A stretch of 64,000 bases of DNA, taken from Pseudoalteromonas lipolytica (GTDB lineage: Bacteria; Pseudomonadota; Gammaproteobacteria; Enterobacterales; Alteromonadaceae). This document shows positions 60,176 through 64,000 of this stretch, piece after piece. Below the pieces are notes generated by a model that did not search any database, had not been told where the DNA came from, and was given only the letters and a program-made list of their open reading frames with translations. The translations under genes were made by a program, and so were the position numbers. Where the stretch lies: assembly GCF_900116435.1 (NCBI RefSeq), contig NZ_FPAZ01000001.1:1-64000 (forward strand), read 5' to 3'. Position 1 is the stretch's first letter, and every line of letters starts with the position of its first letter.

Positions 60176-61351
60176 ATGAGCACTATTTCACTTTATAAAG
60201 AAATGAACTTCGGACTTGGCGAAACCGCAGACATGATCCGTGATCACGTTAATAGCTTCGCAAGCCAAGAGATTGCCCCTCTTGCTGAACAAACAGATTT
60301 AGACAACACGTTCCCAAATCAACTTTGGCCACAACTTGGCGAAATGGGTTTATTAGGGATGACGGTAGCTGAAGAATTTGGCGGTGCGGGTTTAGGCTAT
60401 TTAGAACATGTTATTGCCATGGAAGAAATTAGCCGTGCAAGTGCCTCAATTGGCCTAAGTTATGGTGCTCATTCAAACTTATGTGTAAACCAAATAAACC
60501 GTAATGGAACACAAGCGCAAAAAGAAAAATACTTACCAAAGCTTATCAGCGGTGAACACATTGGTGCGCTTGCTATGAGTGAACCCAATGCAGGTTCTGA
60601 CGTAGTATCAATGAAATTAAAGGCCGAGAAAAAAGGCAACGTATTTGTTCTTAACGGTAACAAAATGTGGATCACCAATGGTCCCGATGCTGATACGTTC
60701 GTTATTTATGCCAAAACAGATTTAAATGCAGGCCCTAAAGGGATTACAGCTTTCATCGTTGAGCGCAACACACCAGGATTTTCTACCGCACAAAAACTAG
60801 ACAAACTGGGTATGCGCGGTTCGAATACTTGTGAACTTGTATTTGAAAACTGTGAAGTACCAGAAGAAAACATTTTAGGTAACTTAAACGAAGGCGTAAA
60901 AGTCTTAATGAGTGGCCTTGATTACGAGCGTGTTGTATTAGCCGCGGGTCCACTTGGTATCATGCAAGCCTGTATGGACATTGTTGTACCGTACATTCAT
61001 GAACGTAAACAATTCGATAGCCCAATTGGTCAATTCCAATTAATTCAAGGCAAAATTGCCGACATGTACACGCAAATGAATGCAGCGCGTTCATATGTTT
61101 ACACGGTAGCTCGCGCATGCGATCGCGGTGAAACAACACGTAAAGATGCGGCTGGTGCCATTTTATATGCAGCAGAGCTAGCGACTAAGATGGCATTAGA
61201 TGCAATTCAGATCTTAGGCGGTAACGGTTATATCAACGAGTACGCGACAGGCCGTTTATTACGTGACGCTAAACTTTATGAAATTGGTGCGGGTACTTCT
61301 GAAATCCGCCGTATGCTGATTGGTCGCGAATTATTCACTGAAAGCCGATAA
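60176..61351 (+). CDS. liuA: Isovaleryl-CoA dehydrogenase
   Basis: A 391-residue FAD dehydrogenase that oxidises isovaleryl-CoA to 3-methylcrotonyl-CoA in leucine breakdown. [18 protein letters not shown] (about 100-117) is characteristic of isovaleryl-CoA dehydrogenases, with [18 protein letters not shown], the [22 protein letters not shown] helix carrying the catalytic Glu, and [32 protein letters not shown] near the end. AGGA precedes the ATG. liuB follows 11 bases later. Confidence 0.95.
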   Translation: MSTISLYKEMNFGLGETADMIRDHVNSFASQEIAPLAEQTDLDNTFPNQLWPQLGEMGLLGMTVAEEFGGAGLGYLEHVIAMEEISRASASIGLSYGAHSNLCVNQINRNGTQAQKEKYLPKLISGEHIGALAMSEPNAGSDVVSMKLKAEKKGNVFVLNGNKMWITNGPDADTFVIYAKTDLNAGPKGITAFIVERNTPGFSTAQKLDKLGMRGSNTCELVFENCEVPEENILGNLNEGVKVLMSGLDYERVVLAAGPLGIMQACMDIVVPYIHERKQFDSPIGQFQLIQGKIADMYTQMNAARSYVYTVARACDRGETTRKDAAGAILYAAELATKMALDAIQILGGNGYINEYATGRLLRDAKLYEIGAGTSEIRRMLIGRELFTESR

Positions 61352-61362
61352 GGATTAAAGTT

Positions 61363-62970
61363 ATGACGATTTTAAAATCGAGTGTTAATCCACACGATCC
61401 GCAATTTCTGCAAAATCACGATAACATGGCTGCCCTTGTAAACGACTTACGTGAAAAAGTGGCCGATATCCGCTTAGGCGGTGGCCCTGCTTTAATCGAA
61501 CGCCATGTTGGCCGTGGTAAGTTATTTGTACGCGATCGTATCGAAACATTATTAGATGAAGGTTCGCCGTTCTTAGAGATTTCTCAATTTGCGGCGTTTG
61601 GTGTTTACGAGCAAGCGATTCCATGTGCAGGCGTTGTTGCGGGTATTGGTCGTGTTAAAGGCGTTGAATGTATGATTATCGCCAACGATGCCACTGTTAA
61701 AGGAGGGACATATTTCCCACTAACAGTGAAAAAGCATCTGCGCGCACAAGACATTGCAGAGCGTTGCCATTTACCATGTATTTATTTAGTTGATTCGGGC
61801 GGTGCAAACCTGCCTGAACAAGACGATGTATTCCCAGATAAACTGCATTTTGGTCGCATTTTCTATAATCAAGCACGTATGTCGGGTAAAGGCATTCCGC
61901 AAATTGCGGTGGTAATGGGCTTATGTACTGCTGGCGGCGCGTATGTGCCTGCAATGGCTGATGAAAGCATTATCGTAAAAGAACAAGGCACTATTTTCTT
62001 AGCGGGTCCACCGCTTGTAAAAGCCGCAACAGGTGAAGAAGTTAGCGCTGAAGAGCTAGGCGGTGCCGATGTGCACTGTAAAACATCGGGTGTGGCCGAT
62101 CACTATGCTGAAAACGATGCACATGCACTGTCTATTGCACGTCAATGTATTGAGCGCATTAATTATCAGCGCCCTACTGCACCATTACTTGAAGACGTAA
62201 AACCTCCACGTTACGACATTAACGAGATTTACGGCATTGTTGGTACTGATCTTAAAAAGCCATTTGATGTACGTGAAGTCATTGCGCGAGTGGTTGATGA
62301 CTCATCGTTTGATGAGTTTAAACGTTACTTTGGTGAAACCTTGGTAACAGGCTTTGCGAAAATTTTTGGTCACCCTGTTGGTATCGTTGCTAACAATGGC
62401 ATTTTATTTAGTGAATCAGCTCAAAAAGGTGCGCACTTTATTCAGTTGTGCGCGCAGCGAAATATCCCTTTAGTCTTCTTACAAAATATCACCGGCTTTA
62501 TGGTGGGTAAAAAGTACGAGGCAGAAGGTATCGCAAAACACGGTGCCAAAATGGTTACCGCTGTATCGTGTGCTGACGTACCCAAATTCACCGTGTTAAT
62601 TGGTGGCTCTTATGGTGCGGGTAACTACGGTATGTGTGGCCGAGCGTTTGAACCAACAATGATGTGGATGTGGCCTAATGCCCGTATTTCGGTTATGGGT
62701 GGCGAGCAAGCAGCTGGCGTACTTGCTCAAGTAAAGCAAGACGGTTTAGCACGCAAAGGCGAAAGCATGACTGATGCGCAAATTAGCGAATTTAAAAAGC
62801 CAATTATCGAGCAGTACGAAAAACAAGGTCATCCTTATTATGCCAGTGCACGACTGTGGGATGATGGCATTATCGACCCTGCCGATACACGCAATGTGTT
62901 AGGTCTTGCTTTAAGTGCTGCTAAAAACGCCCCAGAGCGTGATTCTCAGTTTGGCGTATTTAGAATGTAA
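61363..62970 (+). CDS. liuB: Methylcrotonyl-CoA carboxylase beta subunit
   Basis: A 535-residue carboxyltransferase subunit. The N-terminal [52 protein letters not shown] and the CoA-binding [25 protein letters not shown], plus [19 protein letters not shown] and [26 protein letters not shown], are characteristic. It works with LiuD to carboxylate 3-methylcrotonyl-CoA. AAGGATTAAAGTT lies before the ATG. Confidence 0.96.
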   Translation: MTILKSSVNPHDPQFLQNHDNMAALVNDLREKVADIRLGGGPALIERHVGRGKLFVRDRIETLLDEGSPFLEISQFAAFGVYEQAIPCAGVVAGIGRVKGVECMIIANDATVKGGTYFPLTVKKHLRAQDIAERCHLPCIYLVDSGGANLPEQDDVFPDKLHFGRIFYNQARMSGKGIPQIAVVMGLCTAGGAYVPAMADESIIVKEQGTIFLAGPPLVKAATGEEVSAEELGGADVHCKTSGVADHYAENDAHALSIARQCIERINYQRPTAPLLEDVKPPRYDINEIYGIVGTDLKKPFDVREVIARVVDDSSFDEFKRYFGETLVTGFAKIFGHPVGIVANNGILFSESAQKGAHFIQLCAQRNIPLVFLQNITGFMVGKKYEAEGIAKHGAKMVTAVSCADVPKFTVLIGGSYGAGNYGMCGRAFEPTMMWMWPNARISVMGGEQAAGVLAQVKQDGLARKGESMTDAQISEFKKPIIEQYEKQGHPYYASARLWDDGIIDPADTRNVLGLALSAAKNAPERDSQFGVFRM

Positions 62971-62980
62971 TGGAGGCCGT

Positions 62981-63751
62981 ATGTCAGTAACACTACAAAT
63001 AACAAAATCAAATGTGGCTGTCCTCGTTTTAAACCGCCCAGAAAAACACAATGCATTTAATGAAGACGTGATTAGCGAACTCATTCAGTGCATTGAGCAC
63101 GCCAATAGCTGTGATGTACGTGCTTTGGTATTAAAAACACAAGGTAAGCATTTTTCTGCAGGCGCTGATTTAAATTGGATGAAGTCGATGGCTGGCAATG
63201 ACTTTGCAGAAAACTTCGCAGATTCAAAGCAACTCGCCAAATTAATGCATGTTCTTGCAACAAGCCCTCATCCAACGCTATGTGCCGTACAAGGGGCTGC
63301 ATTTGGTGGTGCGTTAGGCTTAATAGCCTGTTGTGATATTGCTATTTGCCAAGACGATGCACAATTTTGTTTAAGCGAAGTGAAGTTAGGTTTAATTCCA
63401 GCTGTGATTAGCCCGTATGTGATCAAAGCGATTGGTGAGCGTGCTGCACGCCGTTACTTTTTAACCGCAGAAATCTTTGATGCACACACAGCGAAACAAT
63501 TAGGTTTAATTCATCAAGTGACCGGTGACTTACAAACAGCATTAGACAAGCACTTGCAAAGCCTTGTTAATAATGGGCCTATTGCAGTGAAAGCAGCCAA
63601 ACAGCTAATCAATGATGTTGCGGGTAAAGCCATTGATGAAACACTAATCGATTTAACAGCAGAGCGTATTGCGCGTATTCGTGTATCAGACGAAGGACAA
63701 GAAGGTCTTAGCGCATTTTTTGAAAAACGCAGCCCAAATTGGCAGAAATAG
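62981..63751 (+). CDS. liuC: 3-methylglutaconyl-CoA hydratase (enoyl-CoA hydratase family)
   Basis: From ATG 62981 (GGAGG six bases upstream) the protein has 256 residues. An ORF start at 62915 inside liuB is rejected. [16 protein letters not shown] (oxyanion loop), [21 protein letters not shown] and [23 protein letters not shown] with the catalytic Glu. It hydrates 3-methylglutaconyl-CoA to HMG-CoA. It starts 11 bases after liuB and its stop is 8 bases before liuD. Confidence 0.93.
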   Translation: MSVTLQITKSNVAVLVLNRPEKHNAFNEDVISELIQCIEHANSCDVRALVLKTQGKHFSAGADLNWMKSMAGNDFAENFADSKQLAKLMHVLATSPHPTLCAVQGAAFGGALGLIACCDIAICQDDAQFCLSEVKLGLIPAVISPYVIKAIGERAARRYFLTAEIFDAHTAKQLGLIHQVTGDLQTALDKHLQSLVNNGPIAVKAAKQLINDVAGKAIDETLIDLTAERIARIRVSDEGQEGLSAFFEKRSPNWQK

Positions 63752-63759
63752 GATCCATT

Positions 63760-64000
63760 ATGACAACAAAAACGTTGAAAAAAATTCTCGTTGCAAACCG
63801 TGGTGAAATTGCCTGCCGTGTTATGCGCACAGCAAAACAAATGGGCCTAACTACGGTTGCTGTATATTCAGATGCAGATAAACACGCGCAACATGTAAAG
63901 CTGGCCGATGAGGCTTATCACATTGGTCCTGCACCAAGTAAAGACTCATACCTAGTCGCAGATAAAATTATCGACGTTGCAAAACAAACCTCCGTTGATT
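63760..64000 (+). CDS. liuD: Methylcrotonyl-CoA carboxylase alpha subunit (biotin carboxylase), partial
   Basis: ATG 63760 (AGGA upstream) opens a frame that runs off the window edge after 80 codons. The start reads [20 protein letters not shown], the biotin carboxylase N-terminus, continuing [34 protein letters not shown]. The rest (ATP-grasp, biotin-carrier domain) lies outside the window. Position after liuC identifies it as the biotin-containing alpha subunit. Confidence 0.93.
   Translation, partial: MTTKTLKKILVANRGEIACRVMRTAKQMGLTTVAVYSDADKHAQHVKLADEAYHIGPAPSKDSYLVADKIIDVAKQTSVD

Overview
The window looks like a 64 kb chromosomal segment of a marine gammaproteobacterium of the Pseudoalteromonas/Alteromonadales type. 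This is an inference from gene content: fabA with a FabR-like box, rmf, purEK, miaE, a rhombosortase, LiuR-controlled leucine/valine catabolism, secreted S9 and gamma-glutamyl enzymes, a roughly 40% GC look, and many short intergenic repeats. No rRNA, tRNA or CRISPR array was recognised.

Layout. 1-24.6 kb is mostly core or housekeeping sequence: porin, TetR regulator with tandem operators, ABC-F factor YbiT, purE-purK, a small operon (DUF2798, YeiH-type exporter, secreted EEP nuclease/phosphatase), an S9 lipoprotein peptidase, rhombosortase diverging from gamma-glutamyltransferase, NAD malic enzyme, SIMPL protein, DUF2254 protein, MAPEG protein, sulfotransferase-like protein, MiaE and a PPP-type phosphoesterase. 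Near 21.5-23.2 kb lies a second ABC-F gene. It is frameshifted before Walker A and is preceded by what reads as a translational attenuator: promoter, three-codon leader ORF and four alternately pairing segments, the last containing the Shine-Dalgarno.

24.8-30.4 kb is an accessory island bounded by two 95-bp direct repeats (5 differences). Inside are, on the minus strand, a MazE/MazF-type toxin-antitoxin pair followed by a fused archaeo-eukaryotic primase-like/SF2 helicase protein, and, on the plus strand, a holin-like membrane protein and a phage MuF-type head protein with an extra C-terminal domain. There is no integrase, portal or terminase. This is the best candidate in the window for an unusual conflict or defence module.

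30.6-36.2 kb: a receiver-only response regulator, then MoxR ATPase, DUF58 protein, TgpA-type transglutaminase and a NhaC/YuiF-type antiporter in one tight operon. 36.4-45.5 kb: thioesterase, M23 peptidase and a PTPS-family protein; fabA; rmf; a TetR-acrylyl-CoA reductase pair sharing GATCGGTCTAA operators; VF530 protein; glyoxalase I; a CPXCG protein; an HxlR regulator diverging from a tautomerase. 45.5-51.7 kb is looser, with MITE-like repeats, a serine hydrolase, small lipoprotein and membrane proteins, and a protein kinase.

51.7-64 kb is branched-chain amino acid catabolism in two divergent operons. The minus operon (thiolase, mmsA, acyl-CoA dehydrogenase, enoyl-CoA hydratase, 3-hydroxyisobutyryl-CoA hydrolase, mmsB, SDR) serves valine/isoleucine. 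The plus operon (liuR, isovaleryl-CoA dehydrogenase, methylcrotonyl-CoA carboxylase beta, methylglutaconyl-CoA hydratase, carboxylase alpha, cut by the window edge) serves leucine. Each side of the intergenic region carries its own TTTACGT-like palindrome expected for LiuR.

A recurrent feature is short tandem repeats placed directly after stop codons or just upstream of genes (9, 11, 14, 16 and 18 bp units). Functional calls rest on motif recognition from the translated sequence; no database search was run.
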